Below are positions 55,215-64,000 of a DNA stretch of 64,000 nt, one piece after another. This stretch comes from Phyllobacterium sp. 628. Lineage in GTDB: Bacteria > Pseudomonadota > Alphaproteobacteria > Rhizobiales > Rhizobiaceae. The notes under the pieces were generated by a model. The model had not been told where the DNA came from. It did no database searches and worked only from the letters and a program-made list of their open reading frames with translations. How positions within the stretch are numbered: position 1 is the first letter of the stretch; every line of letters starts with the position of its first letter. Location of the stretch: NCBI RefSeq assembly GCF_014189505.1, contig NZ_CP050301.1, positions 565,501-629,500 of the forward strand, in the 5' to 3' direction. Position numbers and translations under genes: made by a program.

Positions 55215-57137
55215 ATGGCTAAAGTTATCGGTATTGACTTGGGTACGACCAATTCCTGCGTCTCTGTCATGGATGGCAAGAGCGCGAAGGTCATTGAAAA
55301 TGCGGAAGGTGCACGCACGACACCTTCGATCATCGCTTTCACGGATAGCGATGAGCGCCTCGCTGGCCAGCCGGCCAAGCGTCAGGCTGTTACCAATCCG
55401 GAAGGAACCGTTTTTGCGGTCAAGCGCCTGATCGGCCGCCGCTTTGACGACCCGACCGTTGCCAAGGACAAGAAGCTTGTTCCTTACGAAATCGTCAAAG
55501 GCGACAATGGCGATGCATGGGTAGAGGTTCACAAGCAGAAATATTCCCCGTCGCAGATTTCCGCGATGATCCTGCAGAAGATGAAGGAAACCGCTGAAGC
55601 CTATCTTGGCGAAAAGGTCGAGAAGGCCGTCATCACGGTTCCAGCATACTTCAACGATGCCCAGCGTCAGGCCACCAAGGATGCCGGCAAGATCGCCGGT
55701 CTTGAAGTCCTGCGCATCATCAATGAGCCGACGGCAGCTGCTTTGGCCTATGGTCTCGACAAGAAGGAAGGCAAGACCATCGCCGTCTACGATCTGGGCG
55801 GCGGCACCTTCGACGTCTCGGTTCTGGAAATCGGCGACGGCGTTTTTGAAGTCAAGTCGACCAATGGCGATACGTTCCTTGGCGGTGAAGACTTTGACAT
55901 GCGTCTGGTCGAATATTTTGCGGCCGAGTTCAAGAAGGAACAGGGCATCGACCTGAAGAACGACAAGCTTGCTCTGCAGCGCCTCAAGGAAGCTGCTGAA
56001 AAGGCCAAGATCGAGCTTTCGTCCGCCCAGCAGACCGAAATCAACCTGCCCTTCATCACTGCCGATGCTTCCGGTCCGAAGCACCTGACGATGAAGCTGT
56101 CGCGCTCCAAGTTCGAAAGCCTGGTTGACGATCTGGTTCAGCGCACCGTTGAGCCTTGCAAGTCCGCGCTCAAGGATGCCGGCCTCAAGGCTGGTGAAAT
56201 CGATGAAGTGGTTCTCGTCGGCGGCATGACCCGCATGCCGAAGATTCAGGAAATCGTGAAGGCGTTCTTCGGCAAGGAACCCCATAAGGGCGTAAACCCC
56301 GATGAAGTTGTTGCCATGGGCGCAGCCATTCAGGCCGGCGTTCTGCAGGGCGACGTCAAGGACGTTCTTCTGCTCGACGTAACGCCGCTGTCCCTCGGCA
56401 TCGAAACGCTTGGTGGTGTCTTCACCCGTCTGATCGACCGTAACACGACGATCCCGACGAAGAAGTCGCAGACCTTCTCCACGGCTGAGGACAATCAGTC
56501 CGCCGTGACGATCCGCGTCTTCCAGGGCGAGCGCGAAATGGCTGCCGATAACAAGGCACTCGGCCAGTTCGATCTCGTTGGCATTCCGCCGGCACCCCGT
56601 GGTATTCCGCAGATCGAAGTCGGTTTCGACATCGATGCCAACGGTATTGTCAACGTCTCGGCCAAGGATAAGGGCACAGGCAAGGAACACCAGATCCGCA
56701 TTCAGGCATCCGGTGGTCTGTCCGACGCTGACATCGAAAAGATGGTCAAGGACGCTGAAGCCAATGCCGAGTCCGACAAGAAGCGCCGTGAAGGTGTGGA
56801 ATCGAAGAACCAGGCAGAAGCCCTGATCCATTCGACCGAGAAGTCGTTGAAGGACTATGGCGACAAGGTTTCGGCAGAAGACAAGCAGTCGATCGAAACG
56901 GCTCTGGCCGAATTGAAGACCGCTGCTGAAGGCGATGATGCCGAAGTCATCAAGGCGAAGACGCAGACGCTGGCTGAAGTCTCAATGAAGCTGGGTCAGG
57001 CCATGTATGAAGCAGCTCAGGCTGCCGAAGGCGCTGGCGAAGGTGAACACACCGAAGCAACCGCCAAAGAACATGACGATGTTGTCGACGCTGATTTCGA
57101 AGAAATCGATGAGAACGGCAAAAAGAAATCTGCTTAA
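55215..57137 (+). CDS. dnaK: Molecular chaperone DnaK (Hsp70)
   Basis: An ATP-driven chaperone of 640 residues. The start [18 protein letters not shown] is conserved, and ATG 55215 follows [24 protein letters not shown] and [13 protein letters not shown] are the nucleotide-binding signatures. The substrate-binding domain follows the [14 protein letters not shown] linker region. The last residues ([16 protein letters not shown]) are the usual acidic tail. No dnaJ follows directly, as the next gene is unrelated. A terminator closes it. Confidence 0.97.
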   Translation: MAKVIGIDLGTTNSCVSVMDGKSAKVIENAEGARTTPSIIAFTDSDERLAGQPAKRQAVTNPEGTVFAVKRLIGRRFDDPTVAKDKKLVPYEIVKGDNGDAWVEVHKQKYSPSQISAMILQKMKETAEAYLGEKVEKAVITVPAYFNDAQRQATKDAGKIAGLEVLRIINEPTAAALAYGLDKKEGKTIAVYDLGGGTFDVSVLEIGDGVFEVKSTNGDTFLGGEDFDMRLVEYFAAEFKKEQGIDLKNDKLALQRLKEAAEKAKIELSSAQQTEINLPFITADASGPKHLTMKLSRSKFESLVDDLVQRTVEPCKSALKDAGLKAGEIDEVVLVGGMTRMPKIQEIVKAFFGKEPHKGVNPDEVVAMGAAIQAGVLQGDVKDVLLLDVTPLSLGIETLGGVFTRLIDRNTTIPTKKSQTFSTAEDNQSAVTIRVFQGEREMAADNKALGQFDLVGIPPAPRGIPQIEVGFDIDANGIVNVSAKDKGTGKEHQIRIQASGGLSDADIEKMVKDAEANAESDKKRREGVESKNQAEALIHSTEKSLKDYGDKVSAEDKQSIETALAELKTAAEGDDAEVIKAKTQTLAEVSMKLGQAMYEAAQAAEGAGEGEHTEATAKEHDDVVDADFEEIDENGKKKSA

Positions 57138-57162
57138 TTCTGCAGATTATAGATTGATGAAG

Positions 57163-57190
57163 AGCCCGGCAGAAATGCCGGGCTTTTTCG
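57163..57190 (+). terminator. Terminator of dnaK
   Basis: A nine-bp stem (AGCCCGGCA and its complement) around a GAAA loop is followed by TTTTTCG and TTTTT. It lies 25 bases after the dnaK stop. Confidence 0.88.
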
Positions 57191-57260
57191 TTTTTCCCTT
57201 GAGCGATTAGACTTTAGTCGAATTGACGAAGTTCGCAGGGGTAATTAATCAGACTACATG

Positions 57261-57374
57261 ATTTAATCGTTTGAGGCCGCTTTGGGAGGAGCCAGCCTTT
57301 AAATGCGATACCTGCCCGTGCGCAATCGCCCCGCAGGCTTTTTATTCATCACAATATTTAATCGATTTAAATTT
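57261..57374. promoter_or_regulatory. LacI-type operators upstream of the GH92 genes
   Basis: TTTAATCGATTTAAA at 57357-57371 is base-for-base the same as the pckA site at 12287-12301. A second, weaker ATTTAATCGTTTGAG is at 57261-57275. Their central CGs are 95 bases apart, close to nine helical turns. The better site ends about 19 bases before the first GH92 ATG, where it would block initiation or transcription. Confidence 0.5.
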
Positions 57375-57389
57375 CGGGGAGAGAGATTT

Positions 57390-60300
57390 ATGGCGCTCAA
57401 GAAGACGCTTCTCACAGGATTTCTTGTCTGTGGCATGCTCGCGGGTTGCAAAGGTTCGGAGGATAAGCCGGCTAATGCGACGTCGCAGGGGACTTTCAAC
57501 GATCTGAATGCGCGGATCGACGAGATACAGAAATCCAATCACAGCACGCTCGATGCCTTGAACGGGCAGATTGCTCAATTGAAGCAGCAATTGGCCGAGG
57601 GGACGCAGACCAATCAGGCGTCGCTCAATCAGCTTACTGTGCTCATAGCGGAACTGGAAAAGCGGGCAGACGAGAAAGGCAAGACCGATCAGGAGACGAT
57701 CCGTCAACTCACGGGTCGTATTGCAGAGCTGGAAGGAAAATCTACCACTGATCAAAGTACTATAGAAGCCCAGAAAAAGCTTCTGGCGCAGCTACGGACG
57801 GACCTGGATAAGGCTCTTGATCCCACGGAGATCAATGCTCTCAAGGAAACCATTGGTAAAATACAGGCAGCGCTTGACACAGCAAAGGCAGATACGACCA
57901 CTGCGGATGCAATTAAGAAATTGGAAGATCGAATTGCTGAGCTGCAAGGCAAATTAGATACGCTGACAACGGCCAATCAAACAATTATTGGCGCGTTGAA
58001 TGAACGTATTGCCGCACTGGAAGATATGGTGAAAGGCGTCGCACCAATCACTCAGGAGCTGGCGCAATATGTCAACACGCTGCGCGGTGCTAATTCCAGT
58101 GGCGATTTCACCCGCGGCAACACATTTCCTGCGACAGCCCTCCCTTTCGGTTTCAATTTTTGGACGCCGGTCAATCGGGACGATAATAATTGGTTTTATC
58201 AGTTCAAGAGCTCTACCAACCCTGATGCTGGCAATGAAGGCACAGTCCTCGACAAGATCATGGCTTTTGCCGTTGTGCATATGCCGAGCCCATGGATCGG
58301 CAATCGTCAATCCTTGCAGATCATGCCGATCAGCGATCCAAGCGTTACCACTAAAAGCGGGCGGGCGGAAAAATTCCAGCGCAAAAACGAGATTGCCAAG
58401 GCCCACTATTACAGCCTGACTTTTGACAATGGTATGCAGACCGAAATCGCCCCAACCGACCATGCCGCCTATTTTCGCTTCACCGCTCCAGCCAATAAGC
58501 TGAGCACGACTATTCTGTTTGATGTGTTCTCCGGCAGCGGCAATCTCGACATAGATCAGGTCAACGGCACAATTTCCGGATACACCGATCAGGGTAATTC
58601 AAGTCACAGAGCACCGAATCTCTATTTCTATGCCAAGTTTGGCAGCAAGATCACCGGCTCCAAAAAGATGGGCAATAACGGCGTAACGTCCTGGGTCCAG
58701 TTCGATACGCCTGATACCGGCAAGGTGGTCGGTATGAAAATTGCCACCTCCTTTATCAGCGTGGATCAGGCAAAAGATAACCTCAATCAGGAAATTGCTG
58801 ACAAGTCGTTTGACGAAATCAAGGCACTCGCAGAAGCCGCGTGGAATGCCAAGCTCAACACCGTGCAGGTAGAGGGAGCGACGGACGACCAGAAAGTTAC
58901 CCTCTATTCCAACATGTACAGGAGTTTCCTCTATCCCAATTCCGCTTGGGAGAACGTCAAGGGCACACCTACCTATGCCAGCCCCTATGCCCCCGGCAAT
59001 CTGCTGAAGCCGGGAAAAATCTGGGTCAATAATGGCTTCTGGGATACTTACCGAACCACATGGCCGCTCTATACGCTGCTGTTCCCCGAACAAAGTGGGC
59101 AGATGATCGATGGCTTTGTCAACGGCTACAAGGATGGCGGCTGGGTCACCCGCTGGTCCGGACCGGGTTATGAAGACAGCATGGTTGCGACCAGTTCGGA
59201 TATCATTTTCGCTGATGCATACCTTAAAGGTGTCCGAAATTTCGATGTCCAGGCTGCCTATGATTCCATGGTGAGAAATGCCTCAACCTTTAGTTCCGAT
59301 TCGTCCAAAGGCCGCAAAGGCATGGAGAAATCCATCTTCTATGGCTATACGCCGACGGAAGTAGTCATCAGAGACCCGGCTCCAGGGCATGTCGCGTGGT
59401 CGCTTGAAGGCGACTTGAACGATTTTGGTGTTTCTCAGCTTGCGGAAGCTTTGAAGAAGGAAGACGACCGCGCTTATTTCTCTAATCGCGCTATCAGCTA
59501 CAGCAATCTTTTTGATTCCGCCTCGACAGACTCTTGGGCTGGCGGATGGTTCCGTTCGAAAAATAGCGCAGGTGATTGGCAAAACAACTCTATCAAGCCG
59601 GATACATGGGGCTATGGCTATACGGAAGGCGATGCATGGTCCTATGCGTTCCTGACCCCGCAGGATGGACAGGGTCTTGCCAATCTCTATGGCGGCCGCG
59701 CTCAGCTGAAAGCCAAACTTGATGGCTTCTTTTCAGCAAAGCCATCGTCTGGTGGTGGTAGCTACGGCTGGAGCGAAATCCACGAAATCAAGGAAGCCAG
59801 AAAGGTCGCTGAACTGGCAAATGTCGGACAGTATCAGCATTCCAATCAGCCGGTTCACCATTCGATCTATATGTATAATTATGCCGGTGCGCCTGCCAGC
59901 GGACAGAAATATCTGCGCGATGTCATGAGCAAGCTCTACACATCGGGGCTAGACAACAACGGCATCCCCGATGGCAGCGGCTATATCGGCGATGAAGACA
60001 ATGGCGAGCAATCCGCCTGGTATGTTTTCAGCGCCATGGGTTTTTATCCCGTCAGCATGGGACGCCCGGAATATGCGATTGGTGCGCCCTATTTTCCCAA
60101 GATGACGGTCTGGCTGAAGAATGCAAAGAATGAGAGCAGAAAGATCACCATCAACGCACCCAGCGTCAGCGATACCAACCGCTATGTGCAAAGCGTTCGC
60201 CTGAATGCCAAGGACATCACGCGCAGCTATCTCCTGCATTCGGAAATCGCTGATGGAGCCACGCTTGATTTTATCATGGGCCCCAATCCTTCGTCCTGGG

Positions 60301-60776
60301 GAACCGGGGAGGCTGATGTGCCTTCCTCCATCACTCAAGGCACAGCAAAGCCTTCGCCGCTTCAATCGGTATTGCCTGCAAAAACCTATGACGTAACAGC
60401 GAGCACGCCAGACAAGGCAGCAAACCTCTTCGACAGGGATTCCGGTACCGCGTGGCAAAGTGCGTCCGGTCCGGCGTGGATCGAGGCGTCGCTTCAAAGC
60501 GACAAAAAAGCCAGCGCCGTCACGCTCTATACGATCACGTCGTCCAGCGACCAAGCCCAGGATCCCGCAAACTGGACGCTCAAGGGTTCGAGTGACGGCA
60601 CGACGTGGGTAGTCCTTGACGAGCGCAAGGATCAGACATTCCAGTGGCGCAGACAAACCCGTCCCTTCGCTCTGAAAACGTCTGCAACTTATGCCAAATA
60701 CCGGCTGGAATTTGGAGGGAGCGGCGCTTTGTCTCTGGCGGAGTTCGAGTTGCTGGCAGAGCCGCAAAAGCCCTGA
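57390..60776 (+). CDS. GH92 family alpha-mannosidase lipoprotein with coiled-coil stalk
   Basis: A 1128-residue surface or periplasmic lipoprotein. The lipobox is MLAGC with Cys20, and GGGGAGAG precedes ATG 57390. Residues about 35-230 are a heptad-rich Leu/Ile/Gln/Lys coiled coil. The GH92 domain runs from about 235 to 990, with PSPWIGNRQ near 299 and GDEDNGEQSAWYVFSAMGFY near 867, the family hallmark. A discoidin (F5/8 type C) domain fills about 1000-1128. GH92 enzymes are calcium-dependent exo-alpha-mannosidases that act on N-glycans or fungal mannan. The frame extends to 57303, but only this ATG gives a signal peptide. A paralog follows. Confidence 0.9.
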   Translation: MALKKTLLTGFLVCGMLAGCKGSEDKPANATSQGTFNDLNARIDEIQKSNHSTLDALNGQIAQLKQQLAEGTQTNQASLNQLTVLIAELEKRADEKGKTDQETIRQLTGRIAELEGKSTTDQSTIEAQKKLLAQLRTDLDKALDPTEINALKETIGKIQAALDTAKADTTTADAIKKLEDRIAELQGKLDTLTTANQTIIGALNERIAALEDMVKGVAPITQELAQYVNTLRGANSSGDFTRGNTFPATALPFGFNFWTPVNRDDNNWFYQFKSSTNPDAGNEGTVLDKIMAFAVVHMPSPWIGNRQSLQIMPISDPSVTTKSGRAEKFQRKNEIAKAHYYSLTFDNGMQTEIAPTDHAAYFRFTAPANKLSTTILFDVFSGSGNLDIDQVNGTISGYTDQGNSSHRAPNLYFYAKFGSKITGSKKMGNNGVTSWVQFDTPDTGKVVGMKIATSFISVDQAKDNLNQEIADKSFDEIKALAEAAWNAKLNTVQVEGATDDQKVTLYSNMYRSFLYPNSAWENVKGTPTYASPYAPGNLLKPGKIWVNNGFWDTYRTTWPLYTLLFPEQSGQMIDGFVNGYKDGGWVTRWSGPGYEDSMVATSSDIIFADAYLKGVRNFDVQAAYDSMVRNASTFSSDSSKGRKGMEKSIFYGYTPTEVVIRDPAPGHVAWSLEGDLNDFGVSQLAEALKKEDDRAYFSNRAISYSNLFDSASTDSWAGGWFRSKNSAGDWQNNSIKPDTWGYGYTEGDAWSYAFLTPQDGQGLANLYGGRAQLKAKLDGFFSAKPSSGGGSYGWSEIHEIKEARKVAELANVGQYQHSNQPVHHSIYMYNYAGAPASGQKYLRDVMSKLYTSGLDNNGIPDGSGYIGDEDNGEQSAWYVFSAMGFYPVSMGRPEYAIGAPYFPKMTVWLKNAKNESRKITINAPSVSDTNRYVQSVRLNAKDITRSYLLHSEIADGATLDFIMGPNPSSWGTGEADVPSSITQGTAKPSPLQSVLPAKTYDVTASTPDKAANLFDRDSGTAWQSASGPAWIEASLQSDKKASAVTLYTITSSSDQAQDPANWTLKGSSDGTTWVVLDERKDQTFQWRRQTRPFALKTSATYAKYRLEFGGSGALSLAEFELLAEPQKP

Positions 60777-60844
60777 TCTTCGGTCGTTGGTCCATGCATT
60801 TTCATCGAAAAATGCGCTGGTCTACGCGCATTGAGGAGGACGTT

Positions 60845-63799
60845 ATGACATTTAAAAAGGTCATTTTGGCGGGGTTGTTGTCTTGCACCATGCTTGCCGG
60901 CTGTCACGATGAAGACAAGCAGGCCGCCGCGTCCAAGGGGACTTTCGCGGGGGACGCGACGGACAAGGACACGAAATCGCAGGACGCCGTCGTGGCGGCT
61001 CCGCAAACGCAACCCGATGCAACCAAGGATGCTGCAGCGACGCTGCAAGATCAGGACCTTGCCGGATATGTCAACATCATGCGCGGCGCCCATTCCGCCG
61101 CGTATATTGCCGACGGCTATTCCCGCGGCAATACATTTCCGGCCATGGCCCTGCCATTCGGTTTCAATATGTGGTCGCCGGTCAATCGTAGCGCCAAGTG
61201 TGATGATTCCAATTTCAACAACACCAAGCTCTGTGATGGCTATAAGGGCAATGATTTCTTCTATACTTTTTATGAAAATCGCGACGATACCAAACTGCTC
61301 GGTTCGATTCAGGCTTTTGCTGTCGTCCACGAACCAAGTCCATGGATAGGTAACCGGCAAACTCTGCAGATCATGCCGGTCAGCAAGACCGACGCATCAG
61401 GCAATTTACTCACGGACAGGATGGAGCGGGCCGAAAAGTTTCAACGTTCCAATGAAACCGCTCACGCCCATTACTACGGCATAACGTTCGACAACGGCAC
61501 CAGAACGGAAATGACGCCGACAGATCATGCCGCATATTTCCGTTTCACGGCTTCTGCCACCCAACCGGTTCTGACCATCCTGTTCGACACATTTGCCGGT
61601 ACAAGCGGCACAATAACCATCGACAAAGCGAATGGCGTTGTGTCCGGGTCTACCGATCACGGTGCACCGCGGATGTATTTCTACGCAAAATTTGACGATA
61701 CGGTCACCCAAACCAAGCAACCCGATGCGGCAAAGCTCACATCCTGGCTGCAGTTTGATACGTCCGGCGCCAGCAAGATTGTTGGTTTGAAGATTGCCAC
61801 GTCGTTCCTCAGCGTCGATCAGGCAAAGTCCAATCTGGAGCAGGAGATTGGCACCAAAACCTTCAACGACGTGGAAGCACTGGCCAAGGCTGCCTGGAAC
61901 AAAAAGCTGAATATTGTTCAGGTGGAGGGTGCAACGGAAGACCAGAAGACCATCCTCTATTCCAACATGTACCGCAGTTTTCTTTATCCGAATTCCGCAT
62001 GGGAAAATGTGGCTGGCGTGCCGACCTATATGAGTCCTTACACCAGTCCACCAGCGCCCAAAAAGGGTAAAATATGGGTCAATAACGGCTTCTGGGATAC
62101 GTACCGTACGACATGGCCGCTCTACACGCTGCTGTTCCCAAATGCGGCCGGAGAAATGATTGACGGTTTCATCAATGGCTACAAGGATGGCGGCTGGGTG
62201 ACGCGCTGGTCCGGCCCCGGTTACGCCGACATGATGGTGGCGACGAGTTCCGATATCATCTTCGCCGACGCTTACATGAAGGGTGTCCGCAATTTCGATA
62301 TTGCTTCGGCCTACGCATCAATGGTCAAGAATGCATCCGTTTACAGTTCCGACGACAGCAGGGGCCGCAAGGGTATGAACGAAACGCCCTTTTACGGTTA
62401 CTCGCGACTGGGCGATGAAAACGTATCGTGGTCACTTGAGGGCTATCTCAACGATTTCGGTGTGGCGCAAATGGCCACGGCGTTGGGCAAGACCGATGAT
62501 GCAGCCTATTTCTCCAACAGCGCCATCAATTATGCCAAGATTTTTGACGGCGAATCGACGGGAACATGGGCTGGGGGCTGGTTCAGAAAAAGAGCCAGCG
62601 ACACCAGTTGGGCCAATACCAACAGTACACCGCAGAGCTGGTATGGCGCCTATACGGAAGGCAATGCCTGGCACTATGCCTTTCTCGCTCCGCAGGATGG
62701 CCAGGGTCTGGCCAATCTTTATGGGGGCCGCGACAAGCTGAAAGCCAAGCTCGATGCCTTCTTCACGACGCCGCCTTTGAAGGATGGCGACTTCTACATA
62801 TCAAAACCGGAAATCGTTTCGGCTTATGACGTCTCGAAGGCAGCCAATGTTGGCGAATATCAGCATTCCAACCAGCCGGTGCATCACTCGATCTATATGT
62901 ACAATTATGCCGGTGCGCCTGCCAGCGGACAGAAATATCTGCGCGATGTCATGGATAAGCTCTACTTTTCCGGGTTTGATGCCAATGGGAACCAGACCGG
63001 CAATGGCTATCTCGGTGATGAAGACAATGGCGAAATGTCCGCGTGGTACGTTTGGAGCGCCATGGGGGTTTACCCCGTCAGCGCCGGACGACCTGAATAT
63101 GCCATTGGCGCACCCTATTTCCCGAAAATGACAGTGCGCGTGGAGGATGCCAAGGGCGCCGTCCACCAGATCGTCATCCAGGCGCCCAATGTCAGTTCCA
63201 GTAATCGGTATGTGCAGAGCGTCAAGCTTGATGGCAAGCCGGTCAGCCACAATTACCTGCTTCATTCGCAGATCGCCAATGGTGCGCTGCTGGAATTTGA
63301 TATGGGCCCCAATCCATCGCAATGGGGAACGGGGGCGGATGATGCGCCGGCTTCGATCACGACGGGGTCTGCCAAGCCAAGGCCTTTCACGTCGCTTCTG
63401 GTAGACAAGTCCTACGCGGTCACCGCCAGCAATGCGGTCAACACCGACAGTCTGTATGACCGCAATTCCAGCACGGCCTGGAATGGAACGGCGCCTACAT
63501 GGGTAGAAGCTGACAAGAATGCTCCGAAAGCGGGCGACAGCGTATTGCTTTACACGCTGACATCAGCGGCTGCCGCAGAGGGTGATCCGGTGAGCTGGAC
63601 GTTAAAGGGATCGAATGACGGCACGAACTGGACGGTACTGGATGAGCGCAAGGACCAGAAGTTTGAATGGCGTCAGCAGGTCAAGCCGTTTGCCCTGAAG
63701 ACTCCGGCGGCTTACTCGAGATACCGTCTGGAGATCGGCGGAACCAAGCCTGTAAACCTGTCAGAGTTTGAATTGCTGGGCTATCCCGCAACGCCCTGA
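60845..63799 (+). CDS. GH92 family alpha-mannosidase lipoprotein, paralog without stalk
   Basis: A 984-residue lipoprotein, MTFKKVILAGLLSCTMLAGC with Cys20, started at ATG 60845 after GAGGAGG. In place of the stalk it has a short Asp/Ala/Gln/Thr linker to about residue 60. The GH92 domain follows, with PSPWIGNRQ near 165 and GDEDNGEMSAWYVWSAMG near 723. A discoidin-like domain fills about 857-984 and is closely alike in the two proteins. It lies 68 bases after the first copy, with only a small GCATTTT/AAAATGC hairpin between, so they are co-transcribed. Long shared stretches show tandem duplication. Confidence 0.9.
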   Translation: MTFKKVILAGLLSCTMLAGCHDEDKQAAASKGTFAGDATDKDTKSQDAVVAAPQTQPDATKDAAATLQDQDLAGYVNIMRGAHSAAYIADGYSRGNTFPAMALPFGFNMWSPVNRSAKCDDSNFNNTKLCDGYKGNDFFYTFYENRDDTKLLGSIQAFAVVHEPSPWIGNRQTLQIMPVSKTDASGNLLTDRMERAEKFQRSNETAHAHYYGITFDNGTRTEMTPTDHAAYFRFTASATQPVLTILFDTFAGTSGTITIDKANGVVSGSTDHGAPRMYFYAKFDDTVTQTKQPDAAKLTSWLQFDTSGASKIVGLKIATSFLSVDQAKSNLEQEIGTKTFNDVEALAKAAWNKKLNIVQVEGATEDQKTILYSNMYRSFLYPNSAWENVAGVPTYMSPYTSPPAPKKGKIWVNNGFWDTYRTTWPLYTLLFPNAAGEMIDGFINGYKDGGWVTRWSGPGYADMMVATSSDIIFADAYMKGVRNFDIASAYASMVKNASVYSSDDSRGRKGMNETPFYGYSRLGDENVSWSLEGYLNDFGVAQMATALGKTDDAAYFSNSAINYAKIFDGESTGTWAGGWFRKRASDTSWANTNSTPQSWYGAYTEGNAWHYAFLAPQDGQGLANLYGGRDKLKAKLDAFFTTPPLKDGDFYISKPEIVSAYDVSKAANVGEYQHSNQPVHHSIYMYNYAGAPASGQKYLRDVMDKLYFSGFDANGNQTGNGYLGDEDNGEMSAWYVWSAMGVYPVSAGRPEYAIGAPYFPKMTVRVEDAKGAVHQIVIQAPNVSSSNRYVQSVKLDGKPVSHNYLLHSQIANGALLEFDMGPNPSQWGTGADDAPASITTGSAKPRPFTSLLVDKSYAVTASNAVNTDSLYDRNSSTAWNGTAPTWVEADKNAPKAGDSVLLYTLTSAAAAEGDPVSWTLKGSNDGTNWTVLDERKDQKFEWRQQVKPFALKTPAAYSRYRLEIGGTKPVNLSEFELLGYPATP

Positions 63800-63831
63800 T
63801 GCAATTTCCCGTTGGTGATATTGCAAAAGGC

Positions 63832-63931
63832 ACCACCCCTTACCCTCCCACCTGTGGGGAGGTTTGGGGTGGTGATTGGTACTTCACCCCCCCTCTGCCC
63901 TGTCGGGCATCTCCCCCACAAGGGGGGAGAT
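63832..63931. repeat. Palindromic intergenic element after the GH92 genes
   Basis: ACCACCCC/GGGGTGGT (63832-63839 and 63866-63873) enclose a CCTCCCAC/GTGGGGAGG stem. A second hairpin, ATCTCCCCC/GGGGGAGAT, is at 63909-63931. The second unit matches the TCTCCCCC hairpin of the element at 48249-48420. It may also terminate the GH92 transcript. Confidence 0.7.
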
Positions 63932-64000
63932 CACATCGACATTGAGGAGGTCGCTCAATTTGCAACTCTTGAAGATTAGCTGATACAGCCATGAAGGCTG
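63932..64000. other. Window end, no gene recognised
   Basis: The last 69 bases show no recognisable ORF or site. They may belong to the promoter region or 3' end of the next gene beyond the window. Confidence 0.4.

Noticed and set aside
55152..56831. 559-codon open frame antisense to dnaK
   Set aside because: Long antisense frames over dnaK are a known effect of its codon bias. The translation has no recognisable motifs and no ribosome site, and dnaK itself is certain.

Overview
This window is chromosomal DNA from an alphaproteobacterium of the order Hyphomicrobiales (Rhizobiales), most like Phyllobacterium, Brucella/Ochrobactrum or Mesorhizobium. That placement rests on gene order and family type: hslV-hslU beside a his-coaA operon, pckA divergent from chvI-chvG with a short-form HPr kinase, a Tyr-bearing DivL after ahcY, a TsaE-kinase fusion, addB-addA-trxA next to folC-accD-trpA-trpB-trpF, and rpmI-rplT-pheS-pheT. 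No phage, transposase, CRISPR array, rRNA or tRNA gene was seen. Almost everything is core genome. The accessory-looking part is the last 7 kb.

Layout. 1-4.1 kb: end of a probable Smr-domain gene, a small XRE regulator, a DUF1402 protein, and the HslVU protease operon with an acetyltransferase gene overlapping both subunits. 4.1-8.8 kb: hisB, a DUF2628 gene, hisH, hisA, hisF, hisE and coaA, nearly all overlapping or within a few bases. 8.7-12.2 kb: alkB, a BON-LysM protein, arfB and pckA. 12.2-16.9 kb: a regulatory intergenic region with an unannotated 35-residue membrane protein, then chvI-chvG-hprK-EIIA-HPr, the envelope-stress and regulatory PTS block. 16.9-20.5 kb: an alpha-hydroxy acid dehydrogenase, a MurI-like protein lacking both catalytic cysteines, and ahcY. 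20.7-32.5 kb: divL, tsaE-amgK fusion, murU-like, addB, addA, trxA. 32.5-42 kb (minus strand): folC, accD, trpA, trpB, trpF, ydcF-like, a zinc peptidase, DUF2852, benE and an alpha/beta hydrolase. 42-48.2 kb: infC (AUU start), an ICMT-like methyltransferase, rpmI, rplT, pheS, a decayed ASCH gene, pheT. 48.4-57.1 kb: a lipid-hydroxylase-like gene, a membrane protein with a divergent XRE regulator, an aldo/keto reductase with a divergent LysR regulator, a Gfo/Idh oxidoreductase, an M48 protease and dnaK. 57.4-63.8 kb: two tandem GH92 family lipoproteins with C-terminal discoidin-like domains.

Points that merit attention: (i) probable one-base G-run frameshifts in hprK and in the DUF2628 gene; (ii) an ASCH gene between pheS and pheT reduced to its two ends; (iii) LacI-type AATCGATT operators shared by pckA and the GH92 pair, with no LacI regulator in the window; (iv) several families of palindromic intergenic elements, one of which supplies the rplT stop codon; (v) the MurI-like Cys-to-Ser protein and the TsaE-AmgK/MurU arrangement, which bear on cell-wall recycling. 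The exact genus and all functional statements come from recognising family motifs by eye. No database search was run.
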